A stretch of DNA of 64,000 nt from Mesorhizobium loti (GCF_003148495.1 NZ_QGGH01000011.1:110848-174847); one strand, 5' to 3'; positions 15,438 through 24,092 are shown, counted from the stretch's first letter. Numbers and translations are program-made. The notes: a model not told the origin generated them from the sequence alone.

Positions 15438-16553
15438 ATGAACGACCGTCCCAACCTTACGGCACTGGTCGCTGGCGCTTCGATCAGCGCCATCATCCCG
15501 ACCAATTTGGAAGAAACCTGGCGCCTCTCGACAATGATCGTTGAGGCAGGCGTCGCGCCTCAAGCCCTCGTCGGGCGCGAACCAGCCGAGACCGCCGCTC
15601 CGGAAGTCTGGCAGCGCTGGGGAAAGAAGGCGACGAGCGCGGTTGCAATCGTGATCATGTCCGGTGCTGAGCTCGGCCTGCCGCCGATGGTAGCGCTCCG
15701 GTCCTTCACCGTGATCGGCGGAAAGCCAGCGCTTTATGGCGATGGTCTGATCAACGTCGTTCGGAAGTCGGGCAGGGCGAAATCGCTGGAGCTTGGCTAT
15801 CTGCGCGATGCGTCGAAGGAAGCGCTGATCAATCTCGGCCTGCACAAGGATGTCGTCGCTGGGATGAACACCGTCGACGAGCGGACCATCGGCTGGTGCA
15901 AGGCCGTGCGCATCGACACAGGCGAGATGAAGGTCGAGGCTTATTCGGTCGCGGATGCCAAGACAGCCGGCCTTTGGGACGATCGGGCCACGCGCCGCGG
16001 CAAGGTCTGGAAGAACAATCAACAGGTGTGGGATGACGTCCCAAACGACACGTCATGGCATCGCCACCCCAAGCGGATGCTGCAATGGCGCGCCGCTGGC
16101 TTCGGCCTTCGTGAGCTTTTCGGCGACGTTCTTGGCGGCATCCGTGATGAATTCGAGGCGAGCGAAAGCATCGGCGGAGGGGTGATCGAGCACCATGAGG
16201 AAGCAGCACCGGCCAGGCTATCGCCACCGTCGCCGCCAAGCCCGCCGAGTCCTGACGCGCCGGCAACTGCAGAGCAGCATGCCGACGAACGCGCCGAACA
16301 GGGTCAGCACGACGACGGCGCCGAAGTTTCCGAGAACGAGGGAGAGGGCGATGGCGAGCCCTTCGACTTTGGTGCGTTCTTCGAATCCTTCCAGATCGCG
16401 CTCGCCGGCGCAAAGAACGAAGTTCAAGTCGAGGAAATCTGGACCGAGTTTGACGTGGAAGCCCGGTTCCAGGACGACGCAGACAGCCGCCAGTTGGCGG
16501 ACCGGATTAAAGAACGGCGGCTGTCTGCGCTCAACCCGCTGTCGAGCGGCTGA
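15438..16553 (+). CDS. RecT/Bet-like single-strand annealing protein
   Basis: A 371-residue protein. It has the block SGAELGLPPMVALRSF (about 74-89), GGKPALYGDGL, and the diagnostic SWHRHPKRMLQWRAAGFGLRELFGDVLGG (two adjoining motifs near 204-235), as in RecT/Bet-related phage recombinases. An acidic Pro/Ser-rich linker (about 250-310) leads to a short C-terminal helical domain. Such proteins anneal complementary single strands during phage replication and recombination. A ribosome-binding AGGAG precedes the ATG. Confidence 0.75.
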   Translation: MNDRPNLTALVAGASISAIIPTNLEETWRLSTMIVEAGVAPQALVGREPAETAAPEVWQRWGKKATSAVAIVIMSGAELGLPPMVALRSFTVIGGKPALYGDGLINVVRKSGRAKSLELGYLRDASKEALINLGLHKDVVAGMNTVDERTIGWCKAVRIDTGEMKVEAYSVADAKTAGLWDDRATRRGKVWKNNQQVWDDVPNDTSWHRHPKRMLQWRAAGFGLRELFGDVLGGIRDEFEASESIGGGVIEHHEEAAPARLSPPSPPSPPSPDAPATAEQHADERAEQGQHDDGAEVSENEGEGDGEPFDFGAFFESFQIALAGAKNEVQVEEIWTEFDVEARFQDDADSRQLADRIKERRLSALNPLSSG

Positions 16554-16555
16554 CC

Positions 16556-16984
16556 ATGGCCGGGCGCGTAGCATTCCTCCCTGATCATGGCGCGACAGTG
16601 CTTGGCCCGCCCGTGAAATGGCGGCCGCGCCCGCTGACGATCAAGGAAAAGCTGGAAATTGTGGTGCGCCAGATGGGCAAGGAGCCAGGTGGCGACCGCC
16701 TCAACCCGCTGGATGGCATCGATTTTCACCATGATCCGGCTTTGCAGCGCCGCCGCTGGGATCCTGTGGCTTTGGATACGGTGCCTCCCAGCTGTTCGCT
16801 GGAAAATCTGGTGGCGCTCAACAAGCCGACGCATCGGGTACAGACCGCCAAGCGGGACGCGCCCGAGATCGCAAAATTGAAGCGCCTTGAAGGTCGAACC
16901 GGCCAGGGCAAGGTCAAACGCAAGATCCCGGGCCGCAAGCTCCAGTCGCGCCCGTTCCCGAAGCTCAATAAGGGGTTCCGATGA
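16556..16984 (+). CDS. HNH-like phage nuclease
   Basis: A 142-residue protein. GIDFHHDPALQRRRWD, then LVALNKPTHRVQTAKRD, then EIAKLKRL matches the layout of phage HNH signature proteins (D-H-DP..., H-R-x-x-T-x-x-D-x-x-x-I-A-K). The C-terminus is very basic and would suit DNA binding. It follows the annealing protein directly and is coupled to the next gene by a 4-bp overlap. Confidence 0.65.
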   Translation: MAGRVAFLPDHGATVLGPPVKWRPRPLTIKEKLEIVVRQMGKEPGGDRLNPLDGIDFHHDPALQRRRWDPVALDTVPPSCSLENLVALNKPTHRVQTAKRDAPEIAKLKRLEGRTGQGKVKRKIPGRKLQSRPFPKLNKGFR

Positions 16985-17253
16985 GGTTCGACGGAAAGCG
17001 CTATCGCGATTGCCGGTTCTGCCAAGGTCGCGGTTGCCTCTACTGCGAGGCCGAAGCCGATCGCGCATACAAGCGGGCGTTTCCAGACGGTCCGAAGCCA
17101 ATGGCCACGTTCGACATGACGACGCCAGAGGGTGCCGCGGCCGCCCGGCAAGCAATAGGCCGCGAAGCCATCGAGAAGGCGTTCGGCGCTGGAGGCGGTG
17201 GCATCGGCGAGATCGTCGCCAACATCGCTAAGGTGCAGGGAGAGCAGAAATGA
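16981..17253 (+). CDS. Small DnaJ-type zinc-knuckle phage protein
   Basis: A 90-residue protein with CRFCQGRGCLYCEAE near the N-terminus (a CxxCxGxGCxxC knuckle like DnaJ zinc centres) and a Gly-rich helical tail. It overlaps both neighbours by 4 bp. Function unknown. Confidence 0.6.
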   Translation: MRFDGKRYRDCRFCQGRGCLYCEAEADRAYKRAFPDGPKPMATFDMTTPEGAAAARQAIGREAIEKAFGAGGGGIGEIVANIAKVQGEQK

Positions 17254-17507
17254 AACGAGCAAGCTACTGCGAAATAGCCGTGCTTTCGGGGTACGTGTTT
17301 ATCGCCGATCGCTTCCGGCCTGATCTGCCGACCGTTGCCACAGATGCCGAGCGCGTCGTGGTCGATCTCCTCTCGCAATATGGCGAGCGTCGTTTCGTCT
17401 ACCGCGACAGGGAAGGCGGATGGACGGAGCTTTTGCATACCGGCATCCAGTTTCGTGGCTTTGCGCCGTTTGTTGGTGAGATACCGGGCGAGGAGCGGGC
17501 GGCATGA
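17250..17507 (+). CDS. Hypothetical phage protein
   Basis: An 85-residue protein in a 4-bp-coupled operon. No motif is recognised beyond a mixed alpha/beta pattern. Confidence 0.5.
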   Translation: MKRASYCEIAVLSGYVFIADRFRPDLPTVATDAERVVVDLLSQYGERRFVYRDREGGWTELLHTGIQFRGFAPFVGEIPGEERAA

Positions 17508-17884
17508 AAACGATGACGATTCCAGAATTCCACGCCGCGCTCAAAGAGCAGGGCGTAGAAGCTCGCGAAGACCTGGCGTTCAAATGCCCGCTCTGCGGCA
17601 CGATTCAGTCGGCGCGCTCGCTCATCGGCGCCGGTGCCGGCAAGACCATGGATGAGGTCGAACGCTTTCTAGCGTTCAGTTGCGTCGGCCGCTTCAACAA
17701 TGCCGGCCCGCATAAGAAGGGCGCTCCTGCCGGCAAGGGCTGCGACTGGACGCTCGGCGGATTCTTTCGCCTGCACTGCTTGGAGATCATCGACGAGGAC
17801 GGCAAGGCGCATCCCCGGTTTGAAATTGCCTCACCTGCCGAGGCGGTTGAGTTGGCGCAACGCAACCTCGTGGTGCCGGCATGA
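17504..17884 (+). CDS. VVA0879-like zinc-binding phage protein
   Basis: A 126-residue protein with FKCPLCGTIQS, FSCVGRFN, GKGCDWTLGGFFRLHCLEI and a C-terminal acidic helix. This cysteine layout recurs in small phage proteins of the VVA0879 type, whose function is unknown. It is coupled to both neighbours. Confidence 0.65.
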   Translation: MKTMTIPEFHAALKEQGVEAREDLAFKCPLCGTIQSARSLIGAGAGKTMDEVERFLAFSCVGRFNNAGPHKKGAPAGKGCDWTLGGFFRLHCLEIIDEDGKAHPRFEIASPAEAVELAQRNLVVPA

Positions 17885-18222
17885 GCGACAGCTTTTTCAC
17901 CACGCGCACAGCGGCGGATATGCAATTCGAGCAGGTCAACATCGCCACCTGCGAACTGTTCATGGACGCCGCCGTTCGGCGCATCGCTAAGGTGGAAGGC
18001 CCATTCGAAGCCGCCAAGCGCCTCCAGCGCCTGGCTGACATCTGCTCCGGCGCCTACGTGCTGCCAATCGAGCATTGGGCACAACTCGGCAAGGTCGAGC
18101 AGCAGAAGGTCGAGGCGCCGCCGCGTGTGAGCACCAGGAAGCGCATCTTCGATTTCATTGGCAGTCCGACCGCAGCTTGGCTGGCGGGTTTGGCGACAGG
18201 CTTTCTCATGGGGAGTTCGTGA
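17881..18222 (+). CDS. Hypothetical phage protein with C-terminal membrane segment
   Basis: A 113-residue protein. The soluble N-terminal 85 residues are followed by a hydrophobic segment (PTAAWLAGLATGFLMG) that would make it tail-anchored. Function unknown. It overlaps the next start by one base (TGATG). Confidence 0.55.
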   Translation: MSDSFFTTRTAADMQFEQVNIATCELFMDAAVRRIAKVEGPFEAAKRLQRLADICSGAYVLPIEHWAQLGKVEQQKVEAPPRVSTRKRIFDFIGSPTAAWLAGLATGFLMGSS

Positions 18223-18404
18223 TGGCGGCCTTCACCAACGAACGGTTCGCGCAGCATTGCATTCGGATGGCGGCCAAGGCTGCCGGATGGGCTGGCGACA
18301 TTCTCGACAGCCCGGATGAGCCTGCCCGGCGGGATGCCGTAGAACGTTTCATCACCGAAATGCGCGACCGCTTGACCTTCATGGAGGAGAAACTGAATGG
18401 CTGA
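18222..18404 (+). CDS. Small helical phage protein
   Basis: A 60-residue helical protein starting MAAFTNERFAQHC. It overlaps the previous stop by one base and the next gene by 8 bp. No motif is recognised. Confidence 0.5.
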   Translation: MAAFTNERFAQHCIRMAAKAAGWAGDILDSPDEPARRDAVERFITEMRDRLTFMEEKLNG

Positions 18405-18636
18405 CCAAGTACCGCACCCCCAGCGCGTTTCCGACCTGCAGGAGCGCATCGCTCGCGCCCAGGTCGACGCCAAGATGACAGTCCTGGAGCAGATGATCGA
18501 TCGCATGCATTGTCAGTTGCAATCGATCTTCGACGGCATCGGCCGCAACGAACAGGTCGAGCTCGTCTACCCCGATGGAGAGGTCGTACTGATCACCAAG
18601 GCGCGACCGCGCAAGGCCGGCGAGGGCGGTGAGTGA
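18397..18636 (+). CDS. Small hypothetical phage protein
   Basis: A 79-residue protein with a helical N-terminal part and a short beta hairpin (VELVYPDGEVVLITKA). It overlaps the following disrupted gene by one base (TGATG). Confidence 0.5.
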   Translation: MADQVPHPQRVSDLQERIARAQVDAKMTVLEQMIDRMHCQLQSIFDGIGRNEQVELVYPDGEVVLITKARPRKAGEGGE

Positions 18637-18878
18637 TGGTCGACAGCGTCGTTGAAGCCGTTCGCGCCGATCTGCTGCGCCGGTCCGAACTCGGCATCGC
18701 CAAATATGGCGTCACGCTAGATCGGACCGACCTCAACCTGCGCGCCTAGTTGCAGCACGCCTACGAGGAGACGCTCGACCAAGCGAACTACCTCAAGCGC
18801 GCGATCATCGAGATCGACAACCGCGCCGACAGCATCGCCGCCATCGTCATGAAGCACACAAACATCGCGGGGCAGTGA
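18636..18878 (+). pseudogene. Small phage protein interrupted by an in-frame amber codon
   Basis: An 80-sense-codon frame from ATG 18636 to TGA 18876-18878 with one TAG at 18747-18749. Both halves read as one protein: RRSELGIAKYGVTLDRTDLNLR, stop, LQHAYEETLDQANYLKRAII. In relatives I recall, a Trp (W-LQHAYEE) occupies the stop position, so TGG to TAG is the simplest change. The downstream part keeps perfect coding sense. It is therefore a recent nonsense mutation, a read-through site, or a base-call error. Confidence 0.75.
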
Positions 18879-19297
18879 TGCACGGCGCCGATTTGGACAA
18901 GTCAAAAGCAAACGAAGTCGATCCGCGCGACGTGGCGCTGATGAAGCTTCACGACCTGCTCGCAGGGAGGAACGCGCCAAAGCCCGGTAGCTTTACCGCC
19001 CTCGATCAGGACCAGAAGCGGGAATACTTCCGGCTCTCGCGCCGCCGCAGCCGGGAGAAGGTGCGCGCCGCGGCATCTGTTCCAGCCACGGCAGCCAACA
19101 TCAACCAGGCTCTCGCCGACGCGGCGCTGATGATCCTTGCCACGGGCGCTCCTGGTGCCGATCAGGTGCGCAAGGTTCTGGAGACGATCTTCGCCGATCG
19201 CGCCGGCGTCCCTCTCTCCGTCGAGACCAAGGCCAAACGCGGCAAACTGAAACCGAAACTGATCGCGACAAGCCCCGCCCCTCTCGCCCGTTCATGA
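18878..19297 (+). CDS. Hypothetical phage protein
   Basis: A 139-residue basic protein. ATG 18878 overlaps the upstream stop by one base; a GTG three bases earlier is an alternative. The region REYFRLSRRRSREKVRAAASVPATAANINQALADAALMI suggests a helical nucleic-acid-binding segment (inference). Confidence 0.5.
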   Translation: MHGADLDKSKANEVDPRDVALMKLHDLLAGRNAPKPGSFTALDQDQKREYFRLSRRRSREKVRAAASVPATAANINQALADAALMILATGAPGADQVRKVLETIFADRAGVPLSVETKAKRGKLKPKLIATSPAPLARS

Positions 19298-19312
19298 ATG
19301 GAGAAGACAGCA

Positions 19313-19675
19313 ATGAGTGAACCGAAGCATACGCCCGCGCCGTGGTCTCTGCCGCATTTCGCGCGGCCAGCGGTCGGTTGCAGATGCGGTTACGTACTTG
19401 CAGATGGCTACATGGGGGCCGTGGCAACCGTCCATTGCAGCGGTGAAGGCGATGGAAGCGATTGGCGGCAAGGCGACAACCCGAAGTTCGATGAGGCTGT
19501 TGCCAATGCTCATCTAATCGCCACCGCTCCCGCCCTCCTTGCCGCTCTTATCAAGGCGACCACCAAGCTTGAACACGCCATGATCCATCTCGGCTCCGAT
19601 CCCGAGTTCGCGGCGGCTGGAGTCGAAGAGTTCCGTGAAGTCATCGCCCGCGCGAATGGAGGCAACCAGCCATGA
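19313..19675 (+). CDS. Small phage protein with 'NAHLIATAPALLAAL' motif
   Basis: A 120-residue protein. The motif ANAHLIATAPALLAALIKA is widespread in small phage and prophage proteins of unknown function. It starts at MSEPKHTPAPW after GGAGAAG. Its stop overlaps the next start by 4 bp. Confidence 0.6.
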   Translation: MSEPKHTPAPWSLPHFARPAVGCRCGYVLADGYMGAVATVHCSGEGDGSDWRQGDNPKFDEAVANAHLIATAPALLAALIKATTKLEHAMIHLGSDPEFAAAGVEEFREVIARANGGNQP

Positions 19676-20217
19676 ACAGGGTAGAGACGCCCGCACAGGA
19701 ATTTTCGCGCCTAGTGATAGAATACAACGAGGGCAAGAAGGATTCGCCGACGCGGCAAGAGGCATGGAACCTCATAGCCGACTTCGCGCTCGAACACTGC
19801 GACACCATCATTCGCTCCCTCAGCACCCCTATAGCAGCGGGGGGCGGAGAGGCAATCGAGCCGCCGATCTCGCAATTGATGCGCGACGATGGCGAGCCCG
19901 AGTGGAAGCAGATCAACGCCTTGTTTCTCAGGAACGACATCAACGCTTTTCCGATCAGGCTTCGCGACGAGTTGTCCACAATGCTGGCATGGGCGCGATA
20001 CGGCGAACGCGCCACTCTCAGTACAGCCGGGGCAGCGGAGCCATCTTGGCGAGCGTCTGCGAAAAGCGCCCTCGCCTGCGTTGTCCATGCGCTGATGGTT
20101 CTGCCGGTGCCGATCGATGGGCAGGGCAAGCGCGCGTGGGCGTCCTTGAAGGAAGCGCAAGAAACCCTCGAAGCGCTCGCCTCCCCACCTTCCGATACCG
20201 AGGAGAAACGCTCATGA
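19672..20217 (+). CDS. Hypothetical phage protein
   Basis: A 181-residue, mainly helical protein, coupled by 4-bp overlaps on both sides. No motif is recognised. Confidence 0.5.
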   Translation: MNRVETPAQEFSRLVIEYNEGKKDSPTRQEAWNLIADFALEHCDTIIRSLSTPIAAGGGEAIEPPISQLMRDDGEPEWKQINALFLRNDINAFPIRLRDELSTMLAWARYGERATLSTAGAAEPSWRASAKSALACVVHALMVLPVPIDGQGKRAWASLKEAQETLEALASPPSDTEEKRS

Positions 20218-20834
20218 CCGGCGAAACCCAACCCGCCGCAGAGGGTGTGACAGAGGCGATGGTCGGCACCGTCGCGGAAAATATCCTGCTGACAGTCAAG
20301 GAACTCATCAAGGCCGAGCGCGCTCATGCTCGCAAAACTGGTGACCAGATCGACCCAACCAACACGACGCGCGATGAAGCCGACCATTGGCACGCCGCAC
20401 TACTCGATTTCAGCATTGAAGACTTCGACGCCGCATTGAAGCTTGTCCGCCGTCGCATCGCAGCCCTATCGCTACCCACCCCAGGGGAGGGAGCGCCTAC
20501 ACTCGACACATCGATTTCCGCTGAGACCCAAGCCGCGCTCGACGCGATAGATGACAACATCCGGGCTGCTGCGGTTCAGGCTCCCACCACGTTCTTCGGT
20601 TCCACCCCCGCAGATCCAGAACTGGGAGCGGTGAAGGCGCTGCCGTGGAAAGATGGAGAGACGCGAACCGCATTCGGCAGCGCCTACGCCGTGCACCAGC
20701 AAGCGGATGGCCTATTCGTGGCGGTGGGCTGCGGATCATTTGTCGGCGGCACTCATCCGACGCGTGAAGCCGCGCAAGCAGCCGCGCAAGCCGATTACGA
20801 GGCCCGCATCCTGTCTGCCTTGGTGCGCCCATGA
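20214..20834 (+). CDS. Hypothetical phage protein
   Basis: A 206-residue protein starting MTGETQPAAEG at a 4-bp overlap with the previous gene. The C-terminal segment (HPTREAAQAAAQADYEARI) resembles tails of other small phage accessory proteins. No function is recognised. The frame is open further upstream, but that part is antiparallel reading of the previous gene's codons and not needed. Confidence 0.5.
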   Translation: MTGETQPAAEGVTEAMVGTVAENILLTVKELIKAERAHARKTGDQIDPTNTTRDEADHWHAALLDFSIEDFDAALKLVRRRIAALSLPTPGEGAPTLDTSISAETQAALDAIDDNIRAAAVQAPTTFFGSTPADPELGAVKALPWKDGETRTAFGSAYAVHQQADGLFVAVGCGSFVGGTHPTREAAQAAAQADYEARILSALVRP

Positions 20835-21181
20835 GCATCGACAAGCTGATCGAGCGGCTGCGCATCAAAGCCGGCATGATCGAGATGGGTGAGAAAATCG
20901 CATGGGGCAGCGATAGCGCCTTGATGTACGAAGCCGCATCCGCCCTCGCCTCCACCCAGGCCGAGATACTTCGCTTGCGCCAGAGGGTAGCCGCTCTTGA
21001 GTATGTGCTGGAGCCGTTCGCGGCACAGGCCGCTACGCACGGGACACAGATCCCAGACGAAATGTTCATAGATGACTACGAACAGCCCACCGACCGCCCA
21101 TGGAAATCCGCAGCGGGCATCACCGTGGGCCAACTCCGCCGCGCCGCCCGTTCCCTATCTCAAGATGGGCCGGCAGCATGA
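20831..21181 (+). CDS. Hypothetical phage protein with helical core
   Basis: A 116-residue protein. ALMYEAASALASTQAEILRLRQRVAALEYVLEPF forms a probable coiled coil, of the kind seen in DUF-type ead/Ea22-like small phage proteins. It is coupled at both ends. Confidence 0.5.
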   Translation: MSIDKLIERLRIKAGMIEMGEKIAWGSDSALMYEAASALASTQAEILRLRQRVAALEYVLEPFAAQAATHGTQIPDEMFIDDYEQPTDRPWKSAAGITVGQLRRAARSLSQDGPAA

Positions 21182-21480
21182 CCCAGCCCTCCCCTAGCAA
21201 GGCGGTGAAGAGCGGGACAGATGCCAACGGCTGGCTCGGTATCGAGAGCGCGCCGAAGGATGGAAACGAGGTTCTTGGCTTCTGGTCGTATCTCTACGTT
21301 GACGACAAGACGCCGACGACCGGCATGGACATCATCCGCTGGGAGCGAACTGCCATCCCCGGCCTTGATGCTGAGGGCTGGGTCGACAGTGAGGGGCTAT
21401 GCTCGCCCGGCGTTTTCACGCACTGGCAACCGCTTCCTGGACCGCCTGTCGCCCCTCCCTCTATCGATGGGGAAGACTAA
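21178..21480 (+). CDS. DUF551-like phage protein
   Basis: A 100-residue protein starting MTQPSPSKAV. GWLGIESAPKDGNEVLGFWSY and VFTHWQPLPGPP match the DUF551 pattern ('W.pi...P.dg..vl', then 'vTHWmplP.pP'). DUF551 proteins are common in phage accessory regions, with function unknown. Confidence 0.65.
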   Translation: MTQPSPSKAVKSGTDANGWLGIESAPKDGNEVLGFWSYLYVDDKTPTTGMDIIRWERTAIPGLDAEGWVDSEGLCSPGVFTHWQPLPGPPVAPPSIDGED

Positions 21481-21750
21481 ATGACGAGGGCCGAGCGCAT
21501 CGTCTCCGCTGCGATCCAGCATCAAGGCGTTACGATCAGCCTGCCTATGCCGGCAAGGCACGCACAGGTGCTTCACTGCGCCGAACAGTTCTTGCCAGAC
21601 TATGCCCTGCCGGCGTTCTGCCAAGGCTTCCTGACGAGCGAGGGCCGCTTCGTGAACCGGGTGCAGGCCCGGCAGATCGGTTATATCGCGGGACAGGAGC
21701 CCAAGACGACGGGCAACGAACGCGACCTCTATTCGGAGGATCTGTGGTGA
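21481..21750 (+). CDS. Hypothetical phage protein
   Basis: An 89-residue protein starting directly after the previous stop. VQARQIGYIAGQ and the acidic C-terminus resemble other small phage accessory proteins. It precedes the operator-containing gap before the MucR-like gene. Confidence 0.5.
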   Translation: MTRAERIVSAAIQHQGVTISLPMPARHAQVLHCAEQFLPDYALPAFCQGFLTSEGRFVNRVQARQIGYIAGQEPKTTGNERDLYSEDLW

Positions 21751-21779
21751 AATCTCCAGATTCTTTGCTTGCGCATCTT

Positions 21780-21796
21780 GTAACCATTTTGGTTAC
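21780..21796. promoter_or_regulatory. Perfect palindromic phage operator
   Basis: GTAACCATTTTGGTTAC is the only copy of the prophage motif whose two 7-base arms are fully complementary. It sits in the 92-bp gap between 21750 and 21843, upstream of the MucR-like gene, and may control a second transcription unit. Confidence 0.7.
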
Positions 21797-21842
21797 GGCG
21801 TAGCTTCCCCATGCAAAGTATTCAACCCGAGGAAACCCTACC

Positions 21843-22291
21843 ATGGAAGACAACGAAGCCCGTTTCATTGAACTGACAGCCGATATCGTCTCAGCCTACG
21901 TGGCCAACAATCCAGTCCTGGCGGCGCAGCTGCCGGACCTCATCGCGAGCGTCAACGCAGCGTGCGCGGCCTCGGCGGTGCGCTCGTCCAGTCTGTTGCG
22001 GCCGAACCTCTCGTGCCGGCGGTCAACCCGAAGAAGTCTATCTTCCCCGACTACATCATCTGCCTGGAGGATGGCCGCAAGTTCAAATCCTTGAAGCGCC
22101 ACCTCCGCACCGACTTCGGCCTGACGCCGGAGCAATACCGGGAAAAATGGAACCTGCCAGGCGACTATCCGATGGTGGCACCGAGCTATTCGGAAAAGCG
22201 CTCTGCGCTGGCGAAGGCGTCTGGGCTCGGCCGCCATGCCAAGCTGGCAGCGGTTCGCGGCGCGCGCAACGGCCGTCACGCGGTCCAGTAG
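21843..22291 (+). pseudogene. MucR/Ros-family zinc-finger regulator, frameshifted
   Basis: The first about 40 codons (MEDNEARFIELTADIVSAYVANNP) and the rest (from RGLGGALVQSV to the C-terminus) are in different frames. Together they match MucR/Ros: KKSIFPDYIICLEDGRKFKSLKRHL, LTPEQYREKWNLPGDYPMVAP and KRSALAKASGLGR. The shift lies near 21960-21966, where one base appears missing in GCAGCG-TGCGCGG. The usual second zinc His (THY/THH) is replaced by Asp in RTDFG. MucR/Ros proteins repress transcription in rhizobia. This copy is probably inactive unless the indel is an error. Confidence 0.8.
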
Positions 22292-22301
22292 GAGCAGCGC
22301 C

Positions 22302-22496
22302 ATGATCCGACGGGGCGCAAGCGGCAAATATTACTGCGACGGGCGAGAGTGCGGCTATCCGCTCGCTTGGTTCGCTTGTGACCCTGAGGATGGCGCAGAC
22401 GGGGAATGGGTGTGCCTCGATTGCGGTGCCTCCATGTTCGCATCGGCCCCCGTTCGGAATGAAGATCCGGCGCTTGCCGTGGAGATCGCACAATGA
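22302..22496 (+). CDS. Small zinc-ribbon phage protein
   Basis: A 64-residue protein with YYCDGRECGYPLAWF and VCLDCGASMF, a four-cysteine ribbon. AGGAG lies upstream of the ATG. A 4-bp overlap couples it to the next gene. Confidence 0.55.
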   Translation: MIRRGASGKYYCDGRECGYPLAWFACDPEDGADGEWVCLDCGASMFASAPVRNEDPALAVEIAQ

Positions 22497-22774
22497 CGAC
22501 GCTGCATATCATGGACGAATGGGGCCAGAGCAACCGCACCCGTCGGTTCGTCTGCGGCATCGTTGGCGCCCTTCCCGATGGAGACCAGTGGGTTGAGGAC
22601 GAGGTGCGCGCCGCTGCTCATCTGGGTGCGCACCCCGAGAAAACGCATTGCGTCGGCTGTCTTGGCGAAAAGCGGCCGACGCTCGGCACGCCGATATCGC
22701 AACTCTCGGGGCGGCCGGGCGAGCCTGGTTTCGATGAGTTCTGCCGCATTGCCAGATCATGGGGATACGACTGA
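22493..22774 (+). CDS. Hypothetical phage protein
   Basis: A 93-residue protein with a CVGCLGEK knuckle. Its stop overlaps the next ATG by one base (TGATG). Function unknown. Confidence 0.5.
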   Translation: MTTLHIMDEWGQSNRTRRFVCGIVGALPDGDQWVEDEVRAAAHLGAHPEKTHCVGCLGEKRPTLGTPISQLSGRPGEPGFDEFCRIARSWGYD

Positions 22775-23475
22775 TGAGCGCGCTTCGAGCCTTTGCCGTC
22801 ACCGAGAACGATGAGAGCACCGGCGCGATCTATTTCGCGAAGCACGACATCGTTGCGAAGAAGTGGGGCGCCAACGAGTTCGCCGACGGCGAGATCGGCT
22901 ATGTCTCCTGCCGGCGCGCGCCGTGGGCTGACGCCTATGTCGGGAAGCCGCTCCCTGTTTCGGTGATGATCGAGAACGGCTGGCATTTCGGGTGCCACGG
23001 CTGCGGCATGCGCATGGACGAGGACGAGTTGCGCGAGCGCCATCTTCCTGTCGATGGCGTGATTGGCAGCCAGCACAGCGCGGTCTACTGCTGCGCGCGC
23101 TGTCGCCGCAAGCATCTCAGCCGTCAGCGGCGCAAGGAGGCTGAGCAGCAACTCGCGATCGAAAGTTTCAAGGCAATCGTACGGAAGCGCTTTCCCGAAG
23201 TCGAGTTCATCAACGAGCATCCGAATTGGCAAAACTACGCCCGGGCGGATTTTTTCCACGGCCAGAAAGGCTGGATTTGGCAGCGCGTAACCGTCGCCTT
23301 CACCTTCCCTGGCATGAAGATCGCTCCCGCATGGCTTGAGCTTCCCGAGCGGCCTTGGCGCGGCTACGGCGAGGGCAATCGATCCATCGGCCCGCTCCAG
23401 CCTGCCTACACATGCTGCAACGGCGACCGTGAGGCGTTCGAAACTTATGCGGCTGCGACGAGGACACAACCATGA
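22774..23475 (+). CDS. Hypothetical phage protein with zinc-binding region
   Basis: A 233-residue protein. Residues about 70-115 contain FGCHGCGMRMDEDELRE and CCARCRRKHLSR, a likely zinc site followed by a basic helix. The C-terminal half (FPGMKIAPAWLELPERPW) is a separate folded region. Similar proteins occur in rhizobial prophages. Function unknown. Confidence 0.55.
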   Translation: MSALRAFAVTENDESTGAIYFAKHDIVAKKWGANEFADGEIGYVSCRRAPWADAYVGKPLPVSVMIENGWHFGCHGCGMRMDEDELRERHLPVDGVIGSQHSAVYCCARCRRKHLSRQRRKEAEQQLAIESFKAIVRKRFPEVEFINEHPNWQNYARADFFHGQKGWIWQRVTVAFTFPGMKIAPAWLELPERPWRGYGEGNRSIGPLQPAYTCCNGDREAFETYAAATRTQP

Positions 23476-24092
23476 CCGGCTGGATCGTTGGAAGCGGCGA
23501 CGAGACGCGCTGGCGCTGCTGGACTGCTCTAGGACCCGAGTGGACCGAGGATCGATCGAAGGCGACGCGATACGCTCGCCGCGAAGACGCCGAGGCCGTT
23601 CATGCTGGCGATGAGGACGCATGGACGGTCGTGCCTTATGACGACGCCGCGCATGCCTGGCGCTGCTTCCATTGCGATGAGGTGTTCACCGACGAGCGGT
23701 GCGCGCGTGACCATTTCGGCCGCGATGAGACTTGCGAGCCGGCCTGTCAGATCAAGATGGGCGCCGAACGCAGCCTTCTGACGGCTCTGCGCCGAGCGGA
23801 GAACGACGCGGCAGACGCATGGGCGGCAATCCACAGTGAATCGACGGACGCCGCCAAGGCATATCATGCACAGCTCGCCCGACACCAAGAGCAGCTTCGG
23901 ATCACGGAAGAGCTAGGGTTTGAGCGCGGCATGCGTGAGGCCGTCCCGGCTGCAGTGATCGCGCTCGCCGAGGCGATGGCCTACCTTGAAGGCGAGGATC
24001 CGCTCCATGTTTCAGGCGGTTTTCGGAACGTCGCCATTCGCGAAAAGATCAGGACGATTCTTTTCATAAGGTCGGATGGGGCTCCGGCATGA
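23472..24092 (+). CDS. Phage protein with C2H2-like zinc knuckle
   Basis: A 206-residue protein. WRCFHCDEVFTDERCARDHFGRDETC (about residues 64-90, in two halves) resembles a C2H2 finger. A long Ala/Glu-rich helical region follows, then a short C-terminal segment. It is coupled by 4 bp to both neighbours. Confidence 0.55.
   Translation: MTGWIVGSGDETRWRCWTALGPEWTEDRSKATRYARREDAEAVHAGDEDAWTVVPYDDAAHAWRCFHCDEVFTDERCARDHFGRDETCEPACQIKMGAERSLLTALRRAENDAADAWAAIHSESTDAAKAYHAQLARHQEQLRITEELGFERGMREAVPAAVIALAEAMAYLEGEDPLHVSGGFRNVAIREKIRTILFIRSDGAPA

Noticed and set aside
21747..21803. GTG-initiated 18-codon frame across the palindromic operator
   Set aside because: Too short, and its sequence is dominated by the operator palindrome; more likely non-coding.
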